Below, piece after piece: positions 36,895-45,496 of a DNA stretch of 64,000 nt. The translations under genes and the position numbers were made by a program. Within the stretch, counting starts at the first letter, position 1; each line of letters opens with the position of its first letter. The notes under the pieces were generated by a model. That model was given only the letters and a program-made list of their open reading frames with translations. It was not told the DNA's origin and did no database searches. This DNA comes from JAIVJM01 sp963816985 (GTDB lineage: Bacteria > Acidobacteriota > Blastocatellia > Pyrinomonadales > Pyrinomonadaceae), in NCBI GenBank assembly GCA_963816985.1, contig CAWFMF010000004.1, forward strand, positions 4,712,001 through 4,776,000, in the 5' to 3' direction.

Positions 36895-37716
36895 ATGAAA
36901 GTGTCTTCGCGAAGCAGGGGCAGCATGTACTCTGCCTTCGCTTTCCTGTTTAGTCTGATGCTGGCTCTCGCGCCCGTGGCGAGCGCCCAGCAATGCCTCT
37001 CAGACCCCGCCAACCAGTCCGTCGGCAGCACGCAGCCCGGCGAAGACGGCAAGATTCACGTCAAATACCGCTTCCGCGACGAGAACGGGAACGCGATTAC
37101 CCCCGACGCCGCGATGCGCTCCGCGATGGATCAAGGCGCGGATCGTTGGAACACCCGGACGGGCACGACTAACGTCGTCTTCGAGCCCGCAGGCCCCAAC
37201 GATTACGCGGACATCATCGTCATCCCCTCTTCCGACCCGAACAAGAGCGGCGGCTGCGGCGGGATGGACACCCTCTTCGGCTACCTCTATTACGACCCGG
37301 CGCTCGTCACGGCGGCGCAGTCCAGTGTGGCGAACGCCGCCACCGTCATCGCGCACGAGTTGGGCCACTACCTCGGCCTCCCCGACGCCGGGGTCAACCC
37401 CAATCCGCCGACCATCATGAACAACCCCGGGCCCGGCTCGACCTGCACGAACTTCACCGTGCCGAGCACCACGCCCAACGCGGACGACGCCACGCGGGCC
37501 AGAGATTGCACGCAGGCGGCACGCACCGCGCAAACCGTCATCAACCCGCCGGGCGGCGGCGGCGGCGACATCGGCTACTACTACTACGACTATCCGAGCT
37601 ACGACTGCTACGACAGGTATCTGGTGACGGACTACTACTCGTGTAATTCGGGCGGTTGTACGTACATGGGTTCCGACTGGCAATACCTCGGCATGGTCTG
37701 CTACAGCAGTTACTAG
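36895..37716 (+). CDS. secreted zinc metalloprotease with Tyr-rich C-terminal tail
   Basis: A 273-residue exported protein. A signal peptide (FAFLFSLMLALAPVASA, cleavage near residue 31) precedes a matrixin/snapalysin-like catalytic domain with the zinc site HELGHYLGLPD (His154, His158, Asp164) and the Met-turn region PTIMNNPG. The third ligand is Asp, as in snapalysins. After a Gly linker the last 50 residues are unusual: very rich in Tyr, Asp, Ser and Cys (GYYYYDYPSYDCYDRY; then YYSCNSGGCTYMG), which looks like a surface, adhesive or disulphide-linked tail. AAGGAG precedes ATG 36895. It leads two further secreted-protein genes. Confidence 0.85.
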   Translation: MKVSSRSRGSMYSAFAFLFSLMLALAPVASAQQCLSDPANQSVGSTQPGEDGKIHVKYRFRDENGNAITPDAAMRSAMDQGADRWNTRTGTTNVVFEPAGPNDYADIIVIPSSDPNKSGGCGGMDTLFGYLYYDPALVTAAQSSVANAATVIAHELGHYLGLPDAGVNPNPPTIMNNPGPGSTCTNFTVPSTTPNADDATRARDCTQAARTAQTVINPPGGGGGDIGYYYYDYPSYDCYDRYLVTDYYSCNSGGCTYMGSDWQYLGMVCYSSY

Positions 37717-37746
37717 TGAAGGGCGAGTGAAGGAGATTAAGTAAAG

Positions 37747-38454
37747 ATGAAAAAGCACACCCATACAAAGTACGTGGTTCTGGTTCTCGGCATCGTCGCG
37801 GTGCTGTCGGTCGCGATGGCCGGAAGCAAAGCGTCCCGGCCTCAGGATGTCCCCAGCGAGCGGCGCGCGCAGACCGAGGCCGTCCGGCGCGGCGGCTACC
37901 GTGAGCTGGCGAAAATGAAGGGCGAGGTCGTGGTCAACCGGCCCGTGACCAGCTTCGTTAAATTCGACCTCGACACCATCACCAAGAAGAGCGCCGCCGT
38001 CGTCATCGGCACGGCGGTCAGCAACCTCAGCCGCCTCTCGGCGGACGGTGAGCAGATCACCACCGACTACCAGTTCGAGGTGCATGAAGTGCTGAAGGGC
38101 AAGGGCGTCGAGACCGGCAACATCGAAGTCAGCCTGCCCGGCGGGCGCGTGGTGTTCGAGGACGGGACCGCCGCACAGGTCAACGTCCCCGGCTTCAGGA
38201 AGATGGAGAACGGGAAGACCTACGTCCTGTACCTCAGCGAGCGTGGGCCGGAGCACAGCTCCTTCGCCGTCACGGGCGGCCCGCAGGGCATCTTCGAGGT
38301 CGTTGACGGCGGCCTGAGCGTCAAGCCGCACGGCACCTCGCTCGACCCGCTGGCCCAGAAGTACAAGGTCGAGAAGGCGGCCAAGTCCTTCATCAAGGAA
38401 GCGCGGAAGGCCGCGAAGACTTGGCCTGAGCCGTCGTCCTGCTGCCAGAACTAA
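37747..38454 (+). CDS. exported protein of unknown function
   Basis: A 235-residue protein with an N-terminal signal or anchor helix (YVVLVLGIVAVLSVAMAG). The beta-rich middle part (VVIGTAVSNLSRLSADGEQI, TTDYQFEVHEVLKGKG, and GKTYVLYLSERG) reads like an OB- or Ig-like barrel. A basic C-terminus ends in SSCCQN. I do not recognise the family. AAGGAG is 12 bases before the ATG, and the gene starts 30 bases after the metalloprotease, so the two are probably one operon. A substrate or inhibitor of the protease is one possibility. Confidence 0.7.
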   Translation: MKKHTHTKYVVLVLGIVAVLSVAMAGSKASRPQDVPSERRAQTEAVRRGGYRELAKMKGEVVVNRPVTSFVKFDLDTITKKSAAVVIGTAVSNLSRLSADGEQITTDYQFEVHEVLKGKGVETGNIEVSLPGGRVVFEDGTAAQVNVPGFRKMENGKTYVLYLSERGPEHSSFAVTGGPQGIFEVVDGGLSVKPHGTSLDPLAQKYKVEKAAKSFIKEARKAAKTWPEPSSCCQN

Positions 38455-38503
38455 GGTTCGGGCGGCACACACGCGGGCCACGTCAGAGAGGCCCGCTGAG
38501 CCT

Positions 38504-38552
38504 GAGAGGGCAAGGCCGTCGCGGAGGTGCAACCTCCGGCGGCCTTGCTCTC
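38504..38552 (+). terminator. hairpin downstream of the exported-protein gene
   Basis: A strong imperfect stem (GGCAAGGCCG on the left, CGGCCTTGC on the right, with GGAGGT/ACCTCC near a short loop) about 50 bases past the stop, followed by an AT-rich stretch (ATCATTATTC). This is consistent with a rho-independent terminator without a long T-run. Confidence 0.55.
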
Positions 38553-38628
38553 ATCATTATTCGATGTGGTATTTTAGGAGACGGGCAGCAACCCGTTGCC
38601 CGTCCCACTAAAGAGGTATTTAGCGAAT

Positions 38629-39108
38629 ATGAAGCTCACAATTCTGATACTCACACTCGTCACTTTGTTACCGTTCGGCTCGGCCCTCGCGGCGGGCGGC
38701 GGGGACAACGAGAGGGCGGCGAACTTCCGTAACGCCGTGGACAAGCTGCGGTCGGTCGAGGTCATCGGCGGGAGCGCGACCGGCTTCACGCTCGCGCCGG
38801 GCGAGTTCTTCAAGCTCTCTCAAGAGTTGCTGAAGAACGGCACGACCGAGGACTTTAAAGGACTGCTCGCGGATAAGAATCCGGTCGTGCGGGTGATGGG
38901 CCTCGTCTGCCTCGCGCAGTCCGACCGGGCCGCTTACGCGGAGATAGCCAAGTCGCGGAGTCTCGACCGCACGAGCGTCTCCTACATGATCGGCTGCGTC
39001 ATCAGCCACGCCACGGTCGCACAGATCGCCGACCGCCTCATCGAAAACCCTTTCTTCCTCGGTCGCGAGGAAGGACGACTGCCGACCTCCACTTCTCAAT
39101 TGCAATAA
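38629..39108 (+). CDS. small exported helical-repeat protein, unknown function
   Basis: A 159-residue protein. Signal peptide MKLTILILTLVTLLPFGSALA. The mature part is mostly helical, with a segment like a HEAT-type repeat (GLLADKNPVVRVMGLVCLAQSDRAAYAEIA). ATG 38629 starts the signal peptide; an in-frame ATG at 38596 would disrupt it. A small hairpin (ACGGGCA, TGCCCGT) lies just upstream. It is the third secreted protein in this run and may have its own promoter, as a hairpin separates it from the preceding gene. Confidence 0.7.
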   Translation: MKLTILILTLVTLLPFGSALAAGGGDNERAANFRNAVDKLRSVEVIGGSATGFTLAPGEFFKLSQELLKNGTTEDFKGLLADKNPVVRVMGLVCLAQSDRAAYAEIAKSRSLDRTSVSYMIGCVISHATVAQIADRLIENPFFLGREEGRLPTSTSQLQ

Positions 39109-39168
39109 CCGTTTGAGCGCGCCGGGCATTCCTCACCGAGCCCCAATCCACGCCGACGGCTTTACAGA

Positions 39169-40152
39169 CTACCCAAAGAACCCCGACACCGAGACGGCGG
39201 GGGGCGTCGCTTCTTTCGCGGTTGATTCAACCGCGTCCGGGCGTCCCTCCCTTCTATCCTCCAACGGCTGCACCGCACCGAGCGCCAGCAGCACGAGGAT
39301 GAGCGCGCCGACGATGAGGCGGTAGCCGATGAAGACGCCCGTCGAGTGCGTGCGCAGGAAGCGCAGCAGGAACCAGATCGAGGCGTAGCCGACGAGGCCG
39401 GAGACGACCGTCGCCACGGCGAGCGGCAGCGCGCTCCCGGCGGGCAGCTTCTCGACGGCCTCTTTCATCTCCAGCAGCCCGCTCGCCGTGATGGCCGGAA
39501 TCGAAAGCAGGAAGGAGAAGCGCGCGGCGGTCTCGCGCGTCTCGCCCGCGAAGAGCCCGCCCATCATCGTCGAGCCCGAACGGCTCGCGCCGGGGATGAG
39601 CGCCAAGACCTGCGCGAACCCGACGGCCAAAGCGTCGCGCAAACCCAGCTCTTCCATCCCCCTCTTCCGCGACCCCACGCGCTCGGCGGCGGCGAGCAGC
39701 AACGCGACGAAAATCATCATCGCCGCGATGACCCACAGGTTCTTCGTAAACGTCCCTTCAATCTCGTCTTTGAAGACGAGGCCGACCACCCCGATGGGCA
39801 AAGACCCGATGAAGATGAGCCAGCCGAGCTTCGCCTCGTTCGAGAGGCGCGACCAGAAGCCTCCTCCGGCTGAATCCTTCGTCCCCTTTGAGCCGCCGAC
39901 GCCCAACAGTGCGAGATGATCGCGGACGAAGGCGAAGCAGATGGCCCAGATGTCGCGCGCGAAGTAGACGAAGACGGCGGCGAGCGTGCCCAACTGAATG
40001 ACGGCAATCGTCGCCGTCATCTGCTCCGCGCTGAGGCTCTCGGAGAGGCCCGTCAAGCGGCCCGCGAAGATGAGGTGCGCCGTCGAGCTAATCGGAATGA
40101 ATTCGGTCAACCCTTGCACGATGCCGAGGATGATGGCCTGAATGATGTTCAT
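39169..40152 (-). CDS. uppP: undecaprenyl-diphosphate phosphatase
   Basis: This enzyme recycles the lipid carrier for peptidoglycan and other glycans by removing a phosphate from undecaprenyl diphosphate; it also gives bacitracin resistance. The 327-residue membrane protein shows both family motifs: QGLTEFIPISSTAHL (with the catalytic Glu) and LIPGASRSGSTMMGG. About eight membrane helices. A hydrophilic insert (about residues 85-100) and a C-terminal charged tail make it longer than the usual 270. The last gene in its direction here. Confidence 0.96.
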   Translation of the reverse strand: MNIIQAIILGIVQGLTEFIPISSTAHLIFAGRLTGLSESLSAEQMTATIAVIQLGTLAAVFVYFARDIWAICFAFVRDHLALLGVGGSKGTKDSAGGGFWSRLSNEAKLGWLIFIGSLPIGVVGLVFKDEIEGTFTKNLWVIAAMMIFVALLLAAAERVGSRKRGMEELGLRDALAVGFAQVLALIPGASRSGSTMMGGLFAGETRETAARFSFLLSIPAITASGLLEMKEAVEKLPAGSALPLAVATVVSGLVGYASIWFLLRFLRTHSTGVFIGYRLIVGALILVLLALGAVQPLEDRREGRPDAVESTAKEATPPAVSVSGFFG

Positions 40153-40163
40153 GATGTCTGGAA

Positions 40164-40184
40164 GTGGTTAGCGGTTAGCCGTTA
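40164..40184. repeat. heptad repeat run (GTGGTTA, GCGGTTA, GCCGTTA)
   Basis: Three degenerate heptads in tandem in the short gap between the SDR gene and uppP. No inverted partner is adjacent, but the words recur in the element at 40999-41049 on the other side of the SDR gene. Confidence 0.65.
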
Positions 40185-40213
40185 GTCGTCGGCGAAGACA
40201 AACGCTGTGTGCT

Positions 40214-40987
40214 TCAGTCTCTGAAGGAGTTTTTGGAGGCGATGCGGTCGTACAGAAAGTTGGGGGCGTGTCGGAGCAGGCGGACGACGCCCGCCAGTTG
40301 CCAGGGGAAGGCGTAGGTGCGCGAGCGTCTCTCGACGGCGCGCAGGATGCGGCAGGCGGCGTCGTCAACTTCGAGGAGGAAGGGCAGCTTCTTCTTCCGG
40401 TTCGCCGTCATCGCCGTGCGGATGAAGCCGGGGTGGATGATGGTCACGGCCACGCCGCTCCGCGCGAGGTCAACGCGCAGGCTCTCGAAGAAGGTCGAGA
40501 CCGCCGCCTTGCTCGCGCTGTAGGCCGCGGACTTCGGCAGCCCACGGAAGGCGGCGAGGCTTGAGATGGCGACCAGTTGCCCCGCCCCGCGCTCAATCAT
40601 CTGGGGCAGCACCGCCGCCACGCTGTTGACCACGCCGATGACGTTAATCGAAATCACGTCGCCCGCCTCGCCCGCGTCGAGGTCTTTCGCGGAGGCCGTC
40701 GTGCTCATCCCCGCGTTGGCGACGAGCACGTCCACATGCCCCCACTGCCCGCGCACGCGCTCGGCGGCCATCTTCATCTCGGCGGCGTCGCGCACGTCGG
40801 CCTTGAGCGCCAGAGCCCGCCCGCCCGCCCGCTCGACCTCTTCGGCCAACGTAATCAGAGCCTCGTCGCGCCGCGCCAGCAAACCCACACGCGCCCCGCG
40901 CCGCCCCAACTCCAAAGCCAACGCGCGCCCGATGCCCGACGACGCGCCGGTGATGAGGACGACTTTATCTTTCCACTCGTAGGGCAT
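40214..40987 (-). CDS. short-chain dehydrogenase/reductase (SDR)
   Basis: A 257-residue classical SDR. Cofactor loop TGASSGIGRAL, the NAG motif (VLVANAGMS), the catalytic Ser in LVAISSLAAF and the YSASKAA Tyr/Lys motif are all present, so it should be an active NAD(P)-dependent oxidoreductase. The basic residues after strand 2 (ARRDE) suggest NADPH. The substrate is unknown. Heptad elements flank the gene on both sides. Confidence 0.92.
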   Translation of the reverse strand: MPYEWKDKVVLITGASSGIGRALALELGRRGARVGLLARRDEALITLAEEVERAGGRALALKADVRDAAEMKMAAERVRGQWGHVDVLVANAGMSTTASAKDLDAGEAGDVISINVIGVVNSVAAVLPQMIERGAGQLVAISSLAAFRGLPKSAAYSASKAAVSTFFESLRVDLARSGVAVTIIHPGFIRTAMTANRKKKLPFLLEVDDAACRILRAVERRSRTYAFPWQLAGVVRLLRHAPNFLYDRIASKNSFRD

Positions 40988-40998
40988 AGAAGCTTTTT

Positions 40999-41049
40999 AG
41001 CGGTTAGCTTTTTGTCTTTAGCTGAAAGCTAAAAGCTAAGAGCTAACCG
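40999..41049. repeat. heptad hairpin element (TTAGCGG/AAAGCTA words)
   Basis: The outer stem CGGTTAGCT (41001-41009) pairs with AGCTAACCG (41041-41049), and an inner TTTAGCT/AGCTAAA stem nests within. Words repeat with a 7-base step. It fills the gap between the ACT-domain gene and the SDR gene. Confidence 0.82.
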
Positions 41050-41055
41050 TTCTTT

Positions 41056-41499
41056 TCAACAAAGTTCGGCCACGTGCTCGCCGAGGACGCGGAGCGCGTG
41101 GCCGAGGTCGTCTTGTTTGATGAGCAGGTGGTCGCGCGAGAAGGCGGAGAGCGCGCCGACGGGAATGCCTTCAGCCGCGAGGATTTCGGTGACGCGCGCG
41201 AGGTAGCCGACCACGTCCCACTTGAGTTCGATGTCGAGCGTGACGAGCCGCCAGCCGCCTTCGGCGCGCGCATCGCGGACGGCGTGGCGCATCGCGCGCC
41301 AGTCCTCTTCCTCGACCAACAGCGTCGTCTCGTGCGCGTCGCGCAGCAGCATGAAGAGCGCGCCCGCGCGCGGGCTCAGCTCCGGGTTTTCAAGGAGCCG
41401 CGCCCAGTCCTCGTGCCGCATCCCCGCCAGCACGAACGTGCCGGGCGCGACCTCGACTCTCGTGCGGCGCAGCAACTCCGCCGTGTCCGTTTGAGACAT
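41056..41499 (-). CDS. ACT-domain protein
   Basis: A 147-residue protein with two ACT-like halves. The C-terminal half (LDIELKWDVVGYLARVTEILAAEGIPVGALSAFSRDHLLI) closely fits the ACT_7 (CASTOR1-type) amino-acid-binding fold; the first half (FVLAGMRHEDWARLL, TTLLVEEEDW) resembles its partner domain. Such proteins bind amino acids and have regulatory roles; the ligand is unknown. It lies between RNase J and the SDR gene, with heptad elements on both sides. Confidence 0.85.
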   Translation of the reverse strand: MSQTDTAELLRRTRVEVAPGTFVLAGMRHEDWARLLENPELSPRAGALFMLLRDAHETTLLVEEEDWRAMRHAVRDARAEGGWRLVTLDIELKWDVVGYLARVTEILAAEGIPVGALSAFSRDHLLIKQDDLGHALRVLGEHVAELC

Positions 41500-41513
41500 A
41501 GAAAATACGAACG

Positions 41514-41593
41514 CAGAAGTCAGAACGATGAACGATGAACTGAAAACAAAAGCAGTTTGTCTTTCAGTTCATCGTTCATCGTTCTGACTTCTG
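41514..41593. repeat. heptad hairpin element (GAACGAT words) between rnj and the ACT gene
   Basis: Perfect 32-bp arms at 41514-41545 and 41562-41593. The left arm is identical to that at 15385-15416 and the right arm differs from its counterpart there by one base, although the loops differ. The right side stops nine bases before the RNase J stop codon. Confidence 0.92.
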
Positions 41594-41601
41594 ACTTTTC
41601 T

Positions 41602-43276
41602 TTAGACTTGGACGACGACCGGGACGATGACGGGCTTCGAGCCGGTCTCTTTCTGGAGGAAGCGTTTGAGATCAACGCGGACGCGTTCCTTGAGGATCGT
41701 CGGGTCGCGGCGGTCGGTTTTCGACGCCCCTTCGACGGTCGCGGTGATGACGCGCTGCATGTCGCGGATGAGGCCGTTCTGCTTGCCGTCGCCGTCCGTG
41801 CCGAGGAGGCCGCGCGTGACGACTTCGGGCTCGGTCTCCATCATGCCCGTCGCCTCGTTGATGGTGATGACGGGCGTCACCACGCCGTCGTAAGCGAGTT
41901 GACGGCGCTCCTTCACCACGCCGCGCTCCACCTCCTCGAAGCCGAAGCCGTCGGCGATGAAGGTGCGGCCCACGTCGCTCTTGCTGATGACGGTGGCGTG
42001 CTCGCCGTCGAGTTCGAGCGTGTCGCCGTTCTCGATGAGGATGATGTTCTCTTCGGCGTAGCCGAGGTGATTCTTGACGAACTCTTTGTGACGGTAAAGC
42101 ATCCGGTACTCGCCGTGGACGGGGACGACGAACTTGGGCCGCACGGCCTCGGTCATAATCCGTATGTCCTCCTGCGAGGCGTGGCCGCTGACGTGAATCA
42201 GACGCCGCTTCTCGTCAATGATGTTGCCGCCGCGTTTGTAGATTTCGCCGATGAGCTTCGAGATGGCGCGCTCGTTGCCGGGGATGATGCGCGCCGAGAG
42301 CACCACCGTGTCGCCCTCGCCGATGGAGAGCCCCTTGTATGAGCCGGAAGCCAACTGCGCGAGCGCCGCGCGCGGCTCGCCCTGCGAGCCCGTGACGAGG
42401 TAGACGACTTCATCGTCCGGCAGCTTCTTCGCCTGCTGAAGCGAGACGAGCATCCCTTCGTGGAGGTCGAGGTAGTTAAGCCGCTCGGCAATCTCGACGT
42501 TCTTAATCATCGAGCGACCGAGCACGCAGACCTTCCGGTCGAACTGCTGCGCCACGTCAATGACGATTTGCAGGCGGTGAATCGAAGAGGCGAAGGCGGC
42601 GACGATGATGCGCCCCGGAGCTTCGTTGAAAATCTCCTCGAAGGCCGGGATGACGGCGCGCTCCGAGGGCGTGCGGCCCGGCACGGTGGCGTTCGTCGAA
42701 TCGGACGTGAGCGCGAGCACGCCCTCCTGCCCGTAGCGGCGGAGCGTGCGCAGGTCAATCGGCTCGCCGATGACGGGCGTCTCGTCCACCTTGTAGTCGC
42801 CCGTGTGGATGATCGTCCCCGTCGGCGTCGTAATCGCCAGGGCGAAGCAGTCAATGAGCGAGTGCGAGACCCGTATGAACTCGACCTCGAACGCGCCGAT
42901 CTCGACGACCTCGCGCGGCTCGACGCGGTGGAGGAGCGTCTCTTCCAGAAGGTTGTGCTCTTCGAGCTTGCTCTCCGCGAGCCCGGCAGTGAAGTGCGAG
43001 CAGTAGACGGGGACGTTGAACTTTTTGAGGATGTAGGGGAGCGCGCCGAGGTGGTCTTCGTGCCCGTGCGTGAGGACGACGGCGATGATCTGGTCGCGGT
43101 ACTCTTCGAGGTAGTCGAAGTCCGGGCACGCACACGTCCACGCCGTAGGCGCTCTCTTCGGGGAAGCCCATCCCGGCGTCAACGATAATCATGTCGTCGC
43201 CGTAGCGCACGGCCATGCAATTCATCCCGAACTCGCCGACGCCGCCGAGGGGGATCAACTCGATAACTTTGCTCAC
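41602..43276 (-). CDS. rnj: ribonuclease J, frameshifted near the N-terminus
   Basis: RNase J is a metallo-beta-lactamase/beta-CASP ribonuclease with endo- and 5'-exonuclease activity in mRNA turnover and rRNA processing. The first part (MSKVIELIPLGGVGEFGMN, then GVDVCVP) is in one frame. The remainder (DFDYLEEYRDQI, LTHGHEDHLGALPY, HTGDYKVDE, SGHASQEDI) is in another. One extra base in the CC pair at 43122-43123 accounts for the break, just before the HGHEDH metal site; correcting it gives 557 residues, the normal length. As written, the product would end early. An assembly error is most likely. The start is GTG 43276. Confidence 0.92.
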
Positions 43277-43527
43277 TTTTTTATATTACACTCCAAGTCA
43301 AAAGGCATGAACGCCAATTATGTTCTTAATACTCAAGGGGGATAGAACGTGACAGTATAGCACACGCCGGCGGCTTTACCTTCCGGCGGTGGCGTCCGCG
43401 TCGGCCCATTTGCTACTATCGGTCGGGGCCCTGACCGTCACGCGTCTCCGCCTTACGCCCACTCAGATTTAAATCCCGAATCGTCCAGAGCAATCGTCCG
43501 AAGACTTAATTCCAGAAGGTTCAAGCC

Positions 43528-45456
43528 ATGCCCATGACCCACGAGGAGTTCGCCGAGAAGGTCAACAGTTTGGAAGAGTTCGCGGCCCGCGAGCCCTCGA
43601 AGTACGCGTTGCGCGTCGGGCTGCTCGCCGCGCTCGGCTACGCCTACATCGTCCTCATGCTGGCGGTCGCCGCGCTACTCATCTACGGCCTCCTGTACCT
43701 GACTTTCGCCGGGGGCCGCTTCAACTTTTACGTCCTCAAGATTGGCTGGGTGCTTTTGGTGCTGGCCTACGTCGTCGTCCGCGCGCTCTGGGTCAGCGTC
43801 CCCGCGCCGGGCGGCATCGAGCTTCAGACCGAGGGCACGACGCGACTCAAGGCGCTCGTCGGCGAGTTGTCCGAGGCGCTCCAAGCCCCGCGCGTCCACC
43901 GCGTGCTCGTCAACGACGAGTACAACGCGGCGCTCGCGCAGGTTCCGCGTCTGGGGCCGCTCGGCTGGCACCAAAACTACCTCGTGCTCGGCCTGCCGCT
44001 CATGCAGGCTCTCCCGCCCGAACAGTTCCGCGCCGTCATCGCGCACGAGTTGGGCCACCTCTCCGGCAACCACGGTCGCTTCGCGAGCTGGATTTACCGC
44101 GTCCGGCAGACTTGGTTCCAGCTCCTCGTCCGGCTCGAACAGGAGGGGCGATGGGGCGCGTTCGTCTTCTTCAAATTCTTCAACTGGTACGCGCCCTATT
44201 TCAACGCCTACTCGTTCGTGCTCGCGCGCCGTCACGAGTACGAGGCCGACGCGGCGGCGGCGCAACTGACCGGCGCGCGCACCACCGCCGAGGCGCTCGC
44301 GACCGTTGACGTGAAGGGCGCGTACCTCTCCGAGAAATACTGGCCGGAGGTCTTCAAGAGCGCCGACACGCAGGCCGAGCCGTCGCACGGCGCATACGCG
44401 CGGATGCGGACGGCTTTGCGCGAGGCGCTTCCGGCGCAGGACGCTTCGGCCTTCCTCATGCGCGCCCTCTCGCGCGAGACGAGTTATGACGACACGCACC
44501 CCGCCCTTTCGGCCCGCCTCGCCGCGCTCGGCTTCGCCTCGAACGAAGCGGGCGGCCCCTTCGACGGTCTGGAGCAGCAACAGGTTGAGCCCCTCGCGGA
44601 GAACGCCGCCGACCATTACTTAGGCCCGGAGCTGCACCAGAGCCTCGTCGAACAACTCGACGCCGGTTGGGCCGAGGCCGTCAAGCCGCACTGGCGTCAG
44701 CGTTTCGAGTACGCGCGCGAATCGCGGAAGAAGCTCGCCGCGCTCGAAGAGAAGGCGCGCGAAAAGGAGTTGACGGTTGAGGAGGCTTGGGAGCGCGCCT
44801 ACTGGACTGCCGAGTTCAAAGACCTGGAAGAGGTTTTGCCCCTCCTGCGCGACATCGTCGAGCGGAGCCCGAAGCACGCGCAGGCCAACTTCGCGCTCGG
44901 ACAGATGCTCCTCGAACGCGAAGACGCGCAAGGGGTCGAGCACATGGAGCGAGCGATGGAGGCCGACCGCGAATTCATCGCGCCGGGCTGCGAGGCGATC
45001 TACGGCTTCCTCCGTCGGCAGGGCCGAGACGAAGAGGCCGAGGGCTACCGCAAGCGCCTCTTCCGTCACTACGACCTGCTTGAAAACGCCGGGCGGGAAC
45101 GCTCCGTCTTCAAGGACGGAGACGCCCTGCTCCCGCACGACCTCACGACCGAACAAGTCGCACGCCTGCGCGAGCAGGTGCGCCGCTACTACCGAGACAT
45201 CAAGCGCGCCTCCCTCGCGCGCAAGCAGACCGAGCACCTCTCGGACGTGCCGCTCTACGTGCTCGGCGTCGAGCCCGAATCGTCTTGGTACTCGTCCAGC
45301 AACGAAGAGTCCGAGATGGAGCTGATGCGCAACATCCTTGCGAACGTCGAGTTCACCGGCGAGACCTTCGTCGTCGTCCTCAACCGCAACTTCAAAAAGA
45401 CGAAGAAGGCGATGGCACAGCTCGAAGGCGCGCTGATTTACGGCGAAGGGCTATAA
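43528..45456 (+). CDS. M48-family membrane metalloprotease
   Basis: A 642-residue protein. Two membrane helices (about residues 30-60 and 72-92) precede the zinc site IAHELGHLSGNHGRF (His173, His177), and a later Glu lies in RRHEYEADAAAAQLTG, the gluzincin pattern of M48 (HtpX/Ste24-like) proteases. A TPR-like helical region follows (HAQANFALGQMLLEREDAQG), and the C-terminal 130 residues are a separate, unassigned domain. Likely membrane protein quality control. AGAAGG precedes ATG 43528. It diverges from the RNase J gene. Confidence 0.92.
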   Translation: MPMTHEEFAEKVNSLEEFAAREPSKYALRVGLLAALGYAYIVLMLAVAALLIYGLLYLTFAGGRFNFYVLKIGWVLLVLAYVVVRALWVSVPAPGGIELQTEGTTRLKALVGELSEALQAPRVHRVLVNDEYNAALAQVPRLGPLGWHQNYLVLGLPLMQALPPEQFRAVIAHELGHLSGNHGRFASWIYRVRQTWFQLLVRLEQEGRWGAFVFFKFFNWYAPYFNAYSFVLARRHEYEADAAAAQLTGARTTAEALATVDVKGAYLSEKYWPEVFKSADTQAEPSHGAYARMRTALREALPAQDASAFLMRALSRETSYDDTHPALSARLAALGFASNEAGGPFDGLEQQQVEPLAENAADHYLGPELHQSLVEQLDAGWAEAVKPHWRQRFEYARESRKKLAALEEKAREKELTVEEAWERAYWTAEFKDLEEVLPLLRDIVERSPKHAQANFALGQMLLEREDAQGVEHMERAMEADREFIAPGCEAIYGFLRRQGRDEEAEGYRKRLFRHYDLLENAGRERSVFKDGDALLPHDLTTEQVARLREQVRRYYRDIKRASLARKQTEHLSDVPLYVLGVEPESSWYSSSNEESEMELMRNILANVEFTGETFVVVLNRNFKKTKKAMAQLEGALIYGEGL

Positions 45457-45496
45457 ACATCCGGCTCCTACGAAGCCGACGCTTTCCAAACCACCT

